A stretch of DNA of 64,000 bases from Acidobacteriota bacterium. Lineage in GTDB: Bacteria > Acidobacteriota > Terriglobia > Acidiferrales > UBA7541. The DNA lies in NCBI GenBank assembly GCA_003225315.1, contig QHZD01000027.1, forward strand, positions 38,669 to 102,668, in the 5' to 3' direction. Under the pieces are notes generated by a model. The model ran no database searches and was not told the DNA's origin. It worked only from the letters and a program-made list of their open reading frames with translations. Both the position numbers and the translations under genes were made by a program. Shown piece by piece: positions 54,102 through 62,605 of this stretch. The stretch's first letter is position 1; every line of letters starts with the position of its first letter.

Positions 54102-55862
54102 ATGGCTTCCCGCAAACTGGTTCTTTTCCTCTTAGTTATTCTCTTAAGTTCACTATTCATAGGCACTCATCCTACCGCGGCGGATTCCAGCCATGCCCGC
54201 ATCATCCGCCTGAGCCTCGTTCAAGGCGACGTTCGCTTCGCCCGCCAGACGCACGGCGACCCTCTATCGGATTCCAGCGCAACGTGGGAAACCGCCAGTC
54301 TGAACCTGCCGATCCGCCAGGGCTATGTACTTGCCACCGATAATGGCCGCGCGGAAGTGGAATTCGAAAACGGCGCAATGGCTTTCCTTAAGGAAAACAC
54401 GGTCCTGGAGTTTTACGACCTTTCGCTCGATGACTCGGCGCGAACAACGCGCCTAGTTCTTCGGCAGGGCAGTGCTTCGTTCCGTGTGAATCCTGCGAGC
54501 GGCGATTACTTCAGCGTCACCGGCGGCGACTTCACCGTGCAGTCCGACCACGGCAGCACATTCCGTGTGGACAACTACGACGACGGCAGCACGGTCGAAA
54601 CCGATCAGGGGCGCGTTTCCGTTTTGCACAACAAAAAGTTGACGCAGCTTGAAAAAGGCCAGTCTCTCTCCATCAAGGCAGGCGACGATTCTTCCCTGAC
54701 CGTCGGCCGCGTTCCGGACCAAGACGACTTCGATCGCTGGGTTTCCGGTCGCATCGATAGCGTTTCCAGCGCCACAAGCGCGGCTTTGCAATACACGGGT
54801 TCACCTTATTACGCGCCCGGATTCGCCGATCTCTACACCTATGGCGCCTTTTCCAATTGCGGATCCTATGGATACGGTTGGAGGCCGTTCGGGGCCGGTC
54901 TTGGTTGGTCACCCTTCAGCAACGGACAGTGGATCATGGATCCCGGGTTTGGCTGGACTTGGGTCAGCTTTCAGCCCTGGGGTTGGGCGCCCTACCACTA
55001 TGGGGGATGGCTTTTCGATGCCTCCTGCGGCGGCTGGTTTTATTCCCCCCCGGTTCTCTACGGATACTCGGGTTATCCGGTTGGTCCGATAAGGCGTGTC
55101 CCGCCGAGAGTTCATCCACCGCGCCCCATCTATCATCCCGTGACGGGTGTCTTCGTCCGCCAAAGTGGCAAGATCGGTGTCGTGCCCATGCATCCGCTCG
55201 ATCAAAAGGGAAAGACCCCTTTGAACTTGGAGCGCGGCGTTTTCTCTGGTGTTGGAATGAAAGGCGTGAGCTCGCAGCTCCTGCCTGTCGCGCCTGGGCA
55301 AAAATGGGAAGCATTGAAATCGCCGCCGCGCGACGCGCTGAGCGGTAACCTGGCAGTTACAGCGCCACCGATCCGCGTTTCGAGAACTTTCGTTGAAGGC
55401 CAATCTGGAATTCGTGCCGGCTCACCCGGCGGCCATTCCACGATTGCCTTCGATCCGGTCGAACGCCGCTTTGTGAATACGAATTCTTCATCGGCATCCT
55501 CTTCGGCGGCTTCGTCCACCATGAAGACCAACGGAATCCACGTCGAAAATGGGCGGACCGGGGCTCCCACTGTGACATCTAGCGGTGTCACGCCCCCGCG
55601 CACTGTAACCGCTCCGCCGTCGCGCAGCACCCCGCCCCCGCGCAACATCGCACCGCCACCTGCCCCGCGTTATTCGGGCGGCGAGCGCGGCGGGAGCGGC
55701 GGGAGCTCCAGCGGAAGTGGTCGAGGCGGCAGTTGGGGCGGCGGGTCGTCCTCTTCGAGCTCAGCGGGTGCAGGTGCATCGGGACGGTCCTCACCCTCGC
55801 CAGCTCCCTCTTCTTCGGCCCCGGCTTCTCACCCGTCTTCCGGCTCCGGCCGGCCGCACTAA
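54102..55862 (+). CDS. exported FecR / DUF6600 surface protein
   Basis: 586 residues from ATG 54102 with AGGGGG five bases upstream. A signal peptide (about 5-26) leads to a FecR-like domain (VQGDVRFARQTHGDPLSDSS, then FENGAMAFLKENTVLEFYDLSLDDSARTTR; about 35-185). A Trp/Gly/Tyr-rich DUF6600 block follows (WRPFGAGLGWSPFSNGQWIMDPGFGWTWVSFQPWGWAPYHYGGWLF, about 265-310), and the last 150 residues are low-complexity Ser/Gly/Pro-rich. It looks like a cell-surface or secreted scaffold. No ECF sigma or FecI gene is adjacent. Confidence 0.85.
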   Translation: MASRKLVLFLLVILLSSLFIGTHPTAADSSHARIIRLSLVQGDVRFARQTHGDPLSDSSATWETASLNLPIRQGYVLATDNGRAEVEFENGAMAFLKENTVLEFYDLSLDDSARTTRLVLRQGSASFRVNPASGDYFSVTGGDFTVQSDHGSTFRVDNYDDGSTVETDQGRVSVLHNKKLTQLEKGQSLSIKAGDDSSLTVGRVPDQDDFDRWVSGRIDSVSSATSAALQYTGSPYYAPGFADLYTYGAFSNCGSYGYGWRPFGAGLGWSPFSNGQWIMDPGFGWTWVSFQPWGWAPYHYGGWLFDASCGGWFYSPPVLYGYSGYPVGPIRRVPPRVHPPRPIYHPVTGVFVRQSGKIGVVPMHPLDQKGKTPLNLERGVFSGVGMKGVSSQLLPVAPGQKWEALKSPPRDALSGNLAVTAPPIRVSRTFVEGQSGIRAGSPGGHSTIAFDPVERRFVNTNSSSASSSAASSTMKTNGIHVENGRTGAPTVTSSGVTPPRTVTAPPSRSTPPPRNIAPPPAPRYSGGERGGSGGSSSGSGRGGSWGGGSSSSSSAGAGASGRSSPSPAPSSSAPASHPSSGSGRPH

Positions 55863-55882
55863 TCGAATCGGAACTGATCGCA

Positions 55883-55912
55883 AAAACGGCTCCCGCAATG
55901 GGGGCCGTTTTT
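55883..55912. terminator. bidirectional rho-independent terminator
   Basis: AAAACGGCTCCC (55883-55894) pairs with GGGGGCCGTTTT (55900-55911) through a GCAAT loop, with one G-T wobble, and is followed by TTTTTCTTT on the plus strand and AAAA-matched T run on the minus strand. It sits between the ends of two convergent genes (55862 plus and 55946 minus). Confidence 0.85.
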
Positions 55913-55945
55913 CTTTGCGCGGCAGTAAGTCCTGATTCAAGCCAA

Positions 55946-56755
55946 TCAGGAAAAAATCATCCCGGCGTAACCTACCACTGCATCGCGATCGCCGGACACA
56001 TCTGCGGACGTCGCGTACTTCACCAACTCGGATTTTTTCGCGCCCAGTGCATTCAGTGCCGTTAGCATCGCCACCGCCGGTCCTAAACCGCACATGGAAA
56101 TCCCATGGTTGCGGCAGGTGTCGTACAGTCCGCGCGGCTCCAGCGCCAGCAACTCTTCGACGGCTTTACGGTCCTTGACGCGCGTAGTGGCGTCATCCTC
56201 GTAATGATTCAAGTCAGAAGTCGTCAATAGCAATACGTTCTCTCTCGAGCTTTCGAGCAGCCGTGCGATCGCTTCTCCCACACCCACTAGGTCTTCGAAT
56301 TGCACGGTTCCCAGGGCCACGGGAACAAATGTGAAGTCTGGCGCCAGCACCTGAAGAAACGGCAACTGCGCTTCCAGCGAATGCTCGGCGCTGTGCGCCA
56401 CGCTGTCTTCACGCAGCAGCGGGCAGCCTTTTTTCAACGCTTCCGCCAGCGCCCCGTCAATCCGCGCATCTCCCAGCGGCGTACGCCAGGCACCGCTTGA
56501 AAGTATCGCCGCCGGCTCACCTCGCGGATAATGGCGCACGCCAAGAATGATAATTTTTCTGGGCAGCACAATTCGCCCAAGCACGGCTCCGGCCACGTGT
56601 CCTGAATAAACATAACCCGCGTGCGGCACAAGGCACGCCCTGACCGGAGTACGTGGCTCGCTTGAATTCGTGGCGGTGTATTTGTGAATGAGCGCTGTGA
56701 GTTCCGCGGGATGGGAGGGATAGAAACGTCCGGCAACCGCAGGCAAGCGAAGCAT
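55946..56755 (-). CDS. AmmeMemoRadiSam system protein B (MEMO1 family)
   Basis: 269 residues. Family marks are the opening RLPAVAGRFYPSHPAEL, VPHAGYVYSGHVAGAVL with conserved His, IIILGVRHYPRGEPAA, AHSAEHSLEAQLPFLQ and LLTTSDLNHYED. MEMO proteins have a dioxygenase-like metal site. In bacteria they usually sit with AmmeMemoRadiSam genes A and a radical-SAM partner, none of which is next to this copy. Function is unknown. Confidence 0.93.
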   Translation of the reverse strand: MLRLPAVAGRFYPSHPAELTALIHKYTATNSSEPRTPVRACLVPHAGYVYSGHVAGAVLGRIVLPRKIIILGVRHYPRGEPAAILSSGAWRTPLGDARIDGALAEALKKGCPLLREDSVAHSAEHSLEAQLPFLQVLAPDFTFVPVALGTVQFEDLVGVGEAIARLLESSRENVLLLTTSDLNHYEDDATTRVKDRKAVEELLALEPRGLYDTCRNHGISMCGLGPAVAMLTALNALGAKKSELVKYATSADVSGDRDAVVGYAGMIFS

Positions 56756-56771
56756 GTTGCCGCTCCGCGAA

Positions 56772-57179
56772 TCAAATGGGCTTCGAGGGCTTCCCTTTGA
56801 ACTTGATCGCGCTCGACGTGGCCGGCTCGTAATAAATCGTAACTTTGTCGCCGTACTGGTAGCCGCCCTTGTCGATAATTTTCTGCATTTTCTCGGACGC
56901 GGCTTGCGTGAGTGGAAACGTCCTGATTGTCAAATCGTTCCCTTTTGCGCGCACGGTTATCTGCGCGCTGTTCGCGTTCATCACGAAACCTTCAAACTTG
57001 TCAAGTCCAGTCGTCTTGGGCTTCGGCTTCACCGCGTTGATGATGATCGGCGCTGCGGTTTCAGCCACCACGATCGGCACGGTTATGGGATCCTGGGCAT
57101 TAGCGGGCGCTGAAAAGACGCCCGACGCCACAAGCATCAGCGGCAGTCCGAGCCCGGCAGTTTTGGCGAAACTCTTCAT
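56772..57179 (-). CDS. hypothetical exported protein
   Basis: 135 residues. A signal peptide (about 8-26, FSAPANA) precedes a small beta-rich domain: VIINAVKPKPKTTGLDKFEGFVMNANSAQITVRAKGNDLTIRTFPL and GDKVTIYYEPATSSAIKFKGKP. It resembles small OB-like or DUF5666-type periplasmic domains, which this residue pattern alone cannot confirm. It follows the gene at 57176-57535 with a 4-bp overlap. Confidence 0.6.
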   Translation of the reverse strand: MKSFAKTAGLGLPLMLVASGVFSAPANAQDPITVPIVVAETAAPIIINAVKPKPKTTGLDKFEGFVMNANSAQITVRAKGNDLTIRTFPLTQAASEKMQKIIDKGGYQYGDKVTIYYEPATSSAIKFKGKPSKPI

Positions 57180-57535
57180 TCGACGTCGTCCGTGGCAATC
57201 CGCAGCGACTTTAGAAACCGCATGTCCTGAGGAGTCATGGCCAGCCTCGGCGCTGGCTTTTTGTCATTGTCTTCGGAGAATGGTTCTTGATCCACCTGAA
57301 TTCGCAGAGACTCCAGAAACCGGCGGTCCTGCGTCGTCAGCTTCGCCGCAGCTTCTGCCGCAGCTGCGTCGCGCTTCGCCAGCCCGATGGTCGCGTCCAG
57401 TTTCAGCACGATATCGTACCCGTGCGCGCGCACTCCGGCAATGGCACCCGTGATGCGGTCGGAGTCGGACACCGTATCATTGATCGCGTGTCCCAGTTCA
57501 CGGAGCAAGTTTTTCAGGTGATCATCGAGTTGCAA
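57176..57535 (-). CDS. hypothetical protein with internal repeat
   Basis: 119 residues, soluble, helical and no signal peptide. Two near-identical 14-residue repeats stand out: LTTQDRRFLESLRI (66-79) and MTPQDMRFLKSLRI (100-113). Both keep T-x-QD-x-RFL-x-SLRI, which suggests a repeated amphipathic helix for binding a partner. The N-terminal half (LKNLLRELGHAINDTVSDSDRI) is a different helical region. It overlaps the exported-protein gene by 4 bp. I do not recognise a named family. Confidence 0.65.
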   Translation of the reverse strand: MQLDDHLKNLLRELGHAINDTVSDSDRITGAIAGVRAHGYDIVLKLDATIGLAKRDAAAAEAAAKLTTQDRRFLESLRIQVDQEPFSEDNDKKPAPRLAMTPQDMRFLKSLRIATDDVE

Positions 57536-57714
57536 GGGGTTTCTCCCATACTACTTCCGCCATTTTAGGCCCACATATTGTTGGATACAAGTGCGCTTCA
57601 CTCCGTTGTCTCTAATCCGTTCACAGTACCTTGGTTCAGGTTCTCCAGCCTCGAATGAGGCCCGTACCTGCCTCGTTTTCTGATGTCCGCCCGGTTTTGC
57701 GCTAAGATGCTCTT

Positions 57715-57969
57715 ATGTCGACGGCAGCCAGCGCAACCACCGCGCCACAGCAGCAAGGCGGTTTCCGCCGCCTCTGGCGTGCCCTCCGCCAGCTTTTTCA
57801 CGAAGCCATTGCCACGGTCTTTGCTGTCCTCGCTCTTGGCTGGCTCAACGCCGCGTTGCGCGCCTGGACCCGCGACGTTGCACGCTGGCTCATCGGACTC
57901 GCCGTCGCGGTCGCTCTGCTGTTTCTGTTTTTTGCGGTGACTTCGTTCCGCAGGGCCCGCAGGTTGTGA
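57715..57969 (+). CDS. small membrane protein
   Basis: 84 residues: a Ser/Ala/Gln-rich N-terminus, a probable amphipathic first helix (FRRLWRALRQLFHEAIATVFAVLALGWLNAAL) and a clear membrane helix at the end (LIGLAVAVALLFLFFAVTSF) with a basic tail. It begins 76 bp before the acyl-CoA mutase gene. Function unknown. Confidence 0.6.
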   Translation: MSTAASATTAPQQQGGFRRLWRALRQLFHEAIATVFAVLALGWLNAALRAWTRDVARWLIGLAVAVALLFLFFAVTSFRRARRL

Positions 57970-58044
57970 CCGTGGTTTCTCCGCCTGTGCACGCGCCTTG
58001 TACAAAACTCTTTCCGAAGTTCCATTTTCTATTTTCCGGCTTCC

Positions 58045-59685
58045 ATGTCTGACACCAAGACCAAGTCCGCCACTCCCGCCGAGCGCAAAGAGAGATTCAC
58101 CACGCTCTCCGGTCTTCCCGTTGATCGCCTCTACACCGAAGAGAATCTCGCCAGCTGGGACCCCGAATCTGCTCTCGGCTATCCGGGCGAATTCCCTTTT
58201 ACCCGCGGCATTTATCCCACCATGTACCGCGGCCGTTTGTGGACCATGCGCCAGTATGCCGGCTTCGGCACCGCCGTCGAATCCAATCAGCGCTACCGCT
58301 ATCTTCTGAGCAAAGGCCAGGCCGGCCTCTCCGTCGCCTTCGACCTCCCCACGCAAATTGGCATGGACTCCGACCATCCTCTCGCCCTCGGCGAAGTCGG
58401 CAAAGTTGGCGTGGCCATCGATTCCCTCGAAGACATGGAGACGCTCTTCGACGGCATCCCTCTCGAAAAAGTTTCCACCTCCATGACCATCAACGCCACT
58501 GCCGCCATTCTTCTTTGTCTCTACGTCGCCGTTGCAAAGCGCCAGGGCGCCAGCCTGCAAAAACTTTCCGGCACTGTGCAGAATGACATCCTGAAGGAAT
58601 ACATCGCCCGGGGCACTTACATCTATCCCGTGCGCCCCGCCATGCGCATCGTCACCGACATTTTCTCGTGGTGCCGCGACCATCTTCCCAAGTGGAACAC
58701 CATCTCCATCTCCGGCTATCACATCCGCGAAGCCGGTTCCACCGCCGTCCAGGAAGTCGCCTTCACCCTCGCCGATGGCATCGCCTACGTCCAGGCCGCG
58801 CTTGACGCCGGGCTCCGTGTCGATGAATTTGCCCCGCAGCTTTCTTTCTTCTTCAACGCACATAACGATCTTCTTGAAGAAGTCGCCAAGTACCGCGCCG
58901 CCCGCCGCCTCTGGGCCAAGACAATGGTCGAACGCTTCGGCGCAAAAGATCCGCGTTCCCTGATGCTCCGTTTCCACGCGCAAACCGCCGGCTCTTCTCT
59001 CACCGCGCAGCAGCCGGAAAACAACGTCGTCCGCGTTGCCATTCAAGCTCTCGCTGCCGTTCTCGGCGGCTGCCAATCCCTGCACACCAATTCCCTCGAC
59101 GAAGCTCTCGCCCTTCCCACCGAACACGCAGCGCTCATCGCACTGCGCACCCAGCAAATCCTCGCCCACGAAACCGGTGTCGCCAACACCGTCGACCCCG
59201 TCGCCGGCTCCTACGCCATCGAATCCCTCACCAACGAAATTGAGAGGGGCGCTCGGGAATACATCAAGAAAGTGGAATCCCTGGGCGGAATGTTGCGCGC
59301 CATTGAAGCTGGTTTCGTGCAAGGCGAAATCCAGAAAGCGGCCTACGAGTTCCAGCGCGCCGTCGAGAAAAAAGAGCAAATCGTTGTCGGCGTAAACGAT
59401 TTCGTCGCGCCCTCAACCGGTGAAAACGAAGGCCGCGCCATTCCCATTCTTCGCATCGACGCCGAAATCGAGCGCTCCCAAATCGCCCGCCTGAACGCTC
59501 TCCGCGCCAGGCGCGATTCCGCGCGCGCCCAATCCGCCCTCGCCGAACTCCAGCGCATCGCCGCCACTTGCGAAAATCTCATCCCTGCCATCCTCGCCGC
59601 CGTCGAAGCCTACGCCACCGTTGGCGAAATCTCCGACGCCCTCCGCCGCGTCTTCGGCGAATACCAGGAATCCGTCGTCATCTGA
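58045..59685 (+). CDS. coenzyme-B12-dependent acyl-CoA mutase large subunit
   Basis: 546 residues: the TIM-barrel substrate domain of the methylmalonyl-CoA mutase family. Conserved landmarks are [74 protein letters not shown] with the conserved His, and [19 protein letters not shown]. The C-terminal B12-binding domain (DxHxxG) is absent, so a separate small subunit is needed, as in two-subunit mutases; it is not in the window. Substrate could be methylmalonyl-CoA or isobutyryl-CoA; I cannot decide from these residues. Confidence 0.93.
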   Translation: MSDTKTKSATPAERKERFTTLSGLPVDRLYTEENLASWDPESALGYPGEFPFTRGIYPTMYRGRLWTMRQYAGFGTAVESNQRYRYLLSKGQAGLSVAFDLPTQIGMDSDHPLALGEVGKVGVAIDSLEDMETLFDGIPLEKVSTSMTINATAAILLCLYVAVAKRQGASLQKLSGTVQNDILKEYIARGTYIYPVRPAMRIVTDIFSWCRDHLPKWNTISISGYHIREAGSTAVQEVAFTLADGIAYVQAALDAGLRVDEFAPQLSFFFNAHNDLLEEVAKYRAARRLWAKTMVERFGAKDPRSLMLRFHAQTAGSSLTAQQPENNVVRVAIQALAAVLGGCQSLHTNSLDEALALPTEHAALIALRTQQILAHETGVANTVDPVAGSYAIESLTNEIERGAREYIKKVESLGGMLRAIEAGFVQGEIQKAAYEFQRAVEKKEQIVVGVNDFVAPSTGENEGRAIPILRIDAEIERSQIARLNALRARRDSARAQSALAELQRIAATCENLIPAILAAVEAYATVGEISDALRRVFGEYQESVVI

Positions 59686-59830
59686 GTGAGGAGCCGACGT
59701 GGCGACAGCGTGTAACAATGCCAGGCGAGGTTGGCTCTTTCATCAACCATTTCGAGGTCTACGGTTTTTTCTGCAAAACAAGTGGAAATGAAATATGACC
59801 CCTCTGATTTGAGAGAGCGGAGATTCGCAA

Positions 59831-60484
59831 ATGGTTAATGCCGAAGACGCAATGGGGAGAGGATGCTACGGATACGGGCGCTGGAAGGCTCCTTATTGGT
59901 TCATCGGTCCAGAACAAGGACAATCCGCAAGCGAAAATAACGATCTCAAACTCCGGTATGAAGCGTTCCGCCAATTAGGCAAAGACGGCCTTAGCGATTG
60001 TCGCGCTTTTCATGACTTCATTCATGAAAAAAGATGGCATAGAGCAACAAAGCCGGCCCTCCAGCCAACGTGGAGACGCTTGATTTTGTTATTGATGGCG
60101 TTTCTCGAAAAACCCACAGATGACGAGAGCCTTCGCACCTACCAACGTGATCGATTTGGAAGGCTAAGCGACGAGACTTGCGTGATCGAGTTGTCAGGGC
60201 TGCCCGCCAGGAATTTCAAAGTGCCCAGAGAACGCGAAGGATTCCGCAGGAAGAGAATCGAGTTCATTCGCGGTAAAATGTTCACCTGCAAGCCCATTTT
60301 CGTAGTTATGTACGGCAAAGGCGGTTCTGAGCCCTGGAAGGAAATCGCAGGTATTGCGTTACACCCTGACAGTGTCCAGAAAGTCGAATCCACTGTGGTT
60401 GCATTCGCGACGCACCCGGTTGCTCGCGGCCTAAGAAGGGAATACTGGGTAGAGTTGGGCCAAAGAATGCGCTCTGCAACATAG
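59831..60484 (+). CDS. hypothetical protein, possibly uracil-DNA-glycosylase-like fold
   Basis: 217 residues, soluble, unrecognised. APYWFIGPEQGQS near the N-terminus resembles the GxxPG-type first motif of uracil-DNA glycosylase-like proteins, and KPIFVVMYGKGGSEPWKEIAG resembles the later P-x-(V/I)-hydrophobic strand with a loop. This parallel is weak and the catalytic residues are not clear. No neighbour gives a clue. Confidence 0.5.
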   Translation: MVNAEDAMGRGCYGYGRWKAPYWFIGPEQGQSASENNDLKLRYEAFRQLGKDGLSDCRAFHDFIHEKRWHRATKPALQPTWRRLILLLMAFLEKPTDDESLRTYQRDRFGRLSDETCVIELSGLPARNFKVPREREGFRRKRIEFIRGKMFTCKPIFVVMYGKGGSEPWKEIAGIALHPDSVQKVESTVVAFATHPVARGLRREYWVELGQRMRSAT

Positions 60485-60590
60485 CCGTTCACCAAGCCAA
60501 ATCGCTCGCCCCTCCTACTGCACCAAACAGTAAGCTGTCGCCGCACTTCGGCTATAGTATTCTTCGCCTCCGGAAATTCCTGAATTCACG

Positions 60591-61166
60591 ATGAAGCTCA
60601 TTCTCGCTTCCGCCTCCATCCGCCGCGCGGAAATCCTTCGCGATGCTGGTTTCTCGTTTACCGTAATGTCCTCCACCATTGACGAAACGCCTTACCCGGG
60701 CGAATCCGCTCATGTCCTCGTTGAACGTCTGGCCGTCGCCAAAGCCGAACTCGTTGCCGCGCGCGCCACGGGCCCGGCCATAGTCATCGGCGCCGACACC
60801 GAAGTCACTCTCGAAGGCCACATCTTCGGCAAGCCGCGCTCTTCCGACGATGCCCGCCACATGCTGGAACGCCTTTCCGGCCGCACGCACGCCGTCCTCA
60901 CCGGTGTCGCCCTCATCCGCCTTCCCGACGCCGAGCGGCTCACCTTCGTCGAATCCACGCTGGTTCACTTCGCCATGCTATCGGCGGATGAGATCAATCG
61001 GTATCTCGCGACCGGCGAGCCTCACGATAAAGCCGGCGCCTATGGCATCCAGGGCCGTGCCGGACGCTACATCCCTCGCATCGAAGGCTGCTACTTCAAC
61101 GTCGTCGGCCTGCCCCTCGCTCGTCTCCATCAAGCTCTCACGGCACTCGGCTGGTCCGAAGACTAA
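60591..61166 (+). CDS. maf: Maf nucleoside triphosphate pyrophosphatase
   Basis: 191 residues with all Maf marks: the opening LILASASIRRAEILRDAGF, VIGADTEVTLEGHIFGKPRS with the catalytic Asp and Lys, DDARHMLERLSGRTHAVLTGVAL, and the closing IEGCYFNVVGLPLARLHQAL. Maf proteins hydrolyse non-canonical or modified nucleotides (dTTP/UTP or m7GTP subfamilies) and limit septum formation when overproduced. The subfamily is not resolved here. Confidence 0.95.
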   Translation: MKLILASASIRRAEILRDAGFSFTVMSSTIDETPYPGESAHVLVERLAVAKAELVAARATGPAIVIGADTEVTLEGHIFGKPRSSDDARHMLERLSGRTHAVLTGVALIRLPDAERLTFVESTLVHFAMLSADEINRYLATGEPHDKAGAYGIQGRAGRYIPRIEGCYFNVVGLPLARLHQALTALGWSED

Positions 61167-61275
61167 CCCTCTGCATTTGTCATTTCGAGGGCGAAGTTTG
61201 CCCGAGGAATCCGCTCTTCTTGTTTGCCGTGAAAAACAGTCCCTTCGCTATACCAGGAAACGCGTGGTTCCGCCT

Positions 61276-61281
61276 TATAAT
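61276..61281 (+). promoter_or_regulatory. TATAAT box 7 bp before the phosphatase start codon
   Basis: A perfect TATAAT at 61276-61281 precedes ATG 61289 by seven bases, the spacing expected for a leaderless transcript. No Shine-Dalgarno is present, which agrees. There is no convincing -35 at 16-18 bp upstream. Confidence 0.4.
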
Positions 61282-61288
61282 CTCGCCC

Positions 61289-62605
61289 ATGGGCAATTCT
61301 CCTCCCGAATGGGCTGACGGCTCCGCTGTTCGTCTGGATCGCCAGGATCCCTACCTGCGCCTCCAGTCGGTTACGATTTACGTTCGCGACCTCGACCTCA
61401 GCCTGAATTTCTACCTCGACCAACTCGGCTTCCAATTGATCTTTGACGCCCGCATTCAGCCCGATCGCCGCTTCGTAACCGTGGCCCCTCCCGACGGCAC
61501 AGCGAACCTTACGCTCGTCGCGCCGGAGCCCGGCTCGGAACAATACAAACTCATTGGCCGGCCCATGCCGGTCACCTTTGTCACCGAGGATGTAATTGCC
61601 AAGTACCGCGAATGGAGCAAGCGCGGCGTTCGCTTCCAGTTCGCGCCGCGGCTGAAACGCCTCAAGTATGAAGTGCACGTTCGTGCCCCGCATTCGCCTG
61701 ACCCATCGACGCCCGGGGCGGAGCATGCTCCGATTTGGGGCGGCGTCTTTACCCGTTTCAGGGATCTCGACGGCAACTCCTTTTCGCTGGTGAGCTTTGA
61801 CGAAGTGACTCACGCCGTCGAAGCCCAGCGTCGCGCCCTTGCCGAAAAGCTGGAGTCCGAACGCCGCGCCGCGCAGGAAATCGAAATTGCCAAACAGGTC
61901 CAGGCCCGTCTCTTCCCCCAGACTCTTCCTCCGCTCAAAACCCTTGAATACTCGGGGCTTTGCATCCAGGCTCGCAAAGTCGGCGGCGACTACTACGACT
62001 TTCTCAATCTCGGCCGCGGTCGCCTCGGCTTCGTCATCGGCGATATCTCCGGAAAAGGAATTGCCGCCGCTCTCCTGATGGCCAATCTGCAGGCCAATCT
62101 CCGCAGCCAGTGCGCCCTCGCTCTCGATCAGCCGCAGCGCCTCTTATGTTCGGTGAACCAGCTTTTCTGCGACAACACGCCGGACGGTTCTTTCGCCACG
62201 CTCTTCTTCGCCGAATATGACGACACCTCCAGCCGCTTGCGCTACGCCAATTGCGGCCACCTCCCCGCTCTGCTCCTCCACAGCGACGACACCGTGGAGC
62301 GCCTCGATGCCACCGCCACCGTCCTGGGAATCTTCAAGGATTGGGATTGCGAAATCGGAGAATGCCAGCTCAACCCAGGCGACACCCTCGCCCTCTATAC
62401 CGACGGCATCACCGAATCCTACAACTCCGCCGACGAGCAATTCGGCGAACAGCGTCTCATCGAGGCTCTCCAGCGCCACTGTGACGCCTGTTCGGAAGCC
62501 GCGCTAAGTGCGATCGTCGACGAAGTCCGGCGCTTCAGCCCCCACGAACAGCACGACGACATCACCCTCATTGTCGCTAAACATGTAGGGTACGAGGGGC
62601 ACTGA
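61289..62605 (+). CDS. VOC (glyoxalase-like) domain fused to SpoIIE-type PP2C phosphatase
   Basis: 438 residues from ATG 61289. Residues about 17-155 form a VOC domain (LQSVTIYVRDLDLSLNFYLDQLGFQLIFD ... FTRFRDLDGNSFSLVSFDE), a fold that binds small ligands. A coiled linker (RRAAQEIEIAKQVQARLFPQTLPPL) leads to a RsbU/SpoIIE phosphatase domain (GGDYYDFLNLGRGRLGFVIGDISGKGIAAALLMA, then YANCGHLPALLL, DTLALYTDGITESYN) with the Asp ligands. It has no REC domain, so the VOC domain is the likely sensor. Targets would be anti-sigma-factor antagonists. It overlaps the next gene by 1 base. Confidence 0.92.
   Translation: MGNSPPEWADGSAVRLDRQDPYLRLQSVTIYVRDLDLSLNFYLDQLGFQLIFDARIQPDRRFVTVAPPDGTANLTLVAPEPGSEQYKLIGRPMPVTFVTEDVIAKYREWSKRGVRFQFAPRLKRLKYEVHVRAPHSPDPSTPGAEHAPIWGGVFTRFRDLDGNSFSLVSFDEVTHAVEAQRRALAEKLESERRAAQEIEIAKQVQARLFPQTLPPLKTLEYSGLCIQARKVGGDYYDFLNLGRGRLGFVIGDISGKGIAAALLMANLQANLRSQCALALDQPQRLLCSVNQLFCDNTPDGSFATLFFAEYDDTSSRLRYANCGHLPALLLHSDDTVERLDATATVLGIFKDWDCEIGECQLNPGDTLALYTDGITESYNSADEQFGEQRLIEALQRHCDACSEAALSAIVDEVRRFSPHEQHDDITLIVAKHVGYEGH

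Noticed and set aside
57598..59379. 593-residue open frame on the minus strand
   Set aside because: It lies opposite the acyl-CoA mutase gene, is Gly/Glu/Phe-rich with no recognisable domain, and mirrors its codon bias; a shadow frame.
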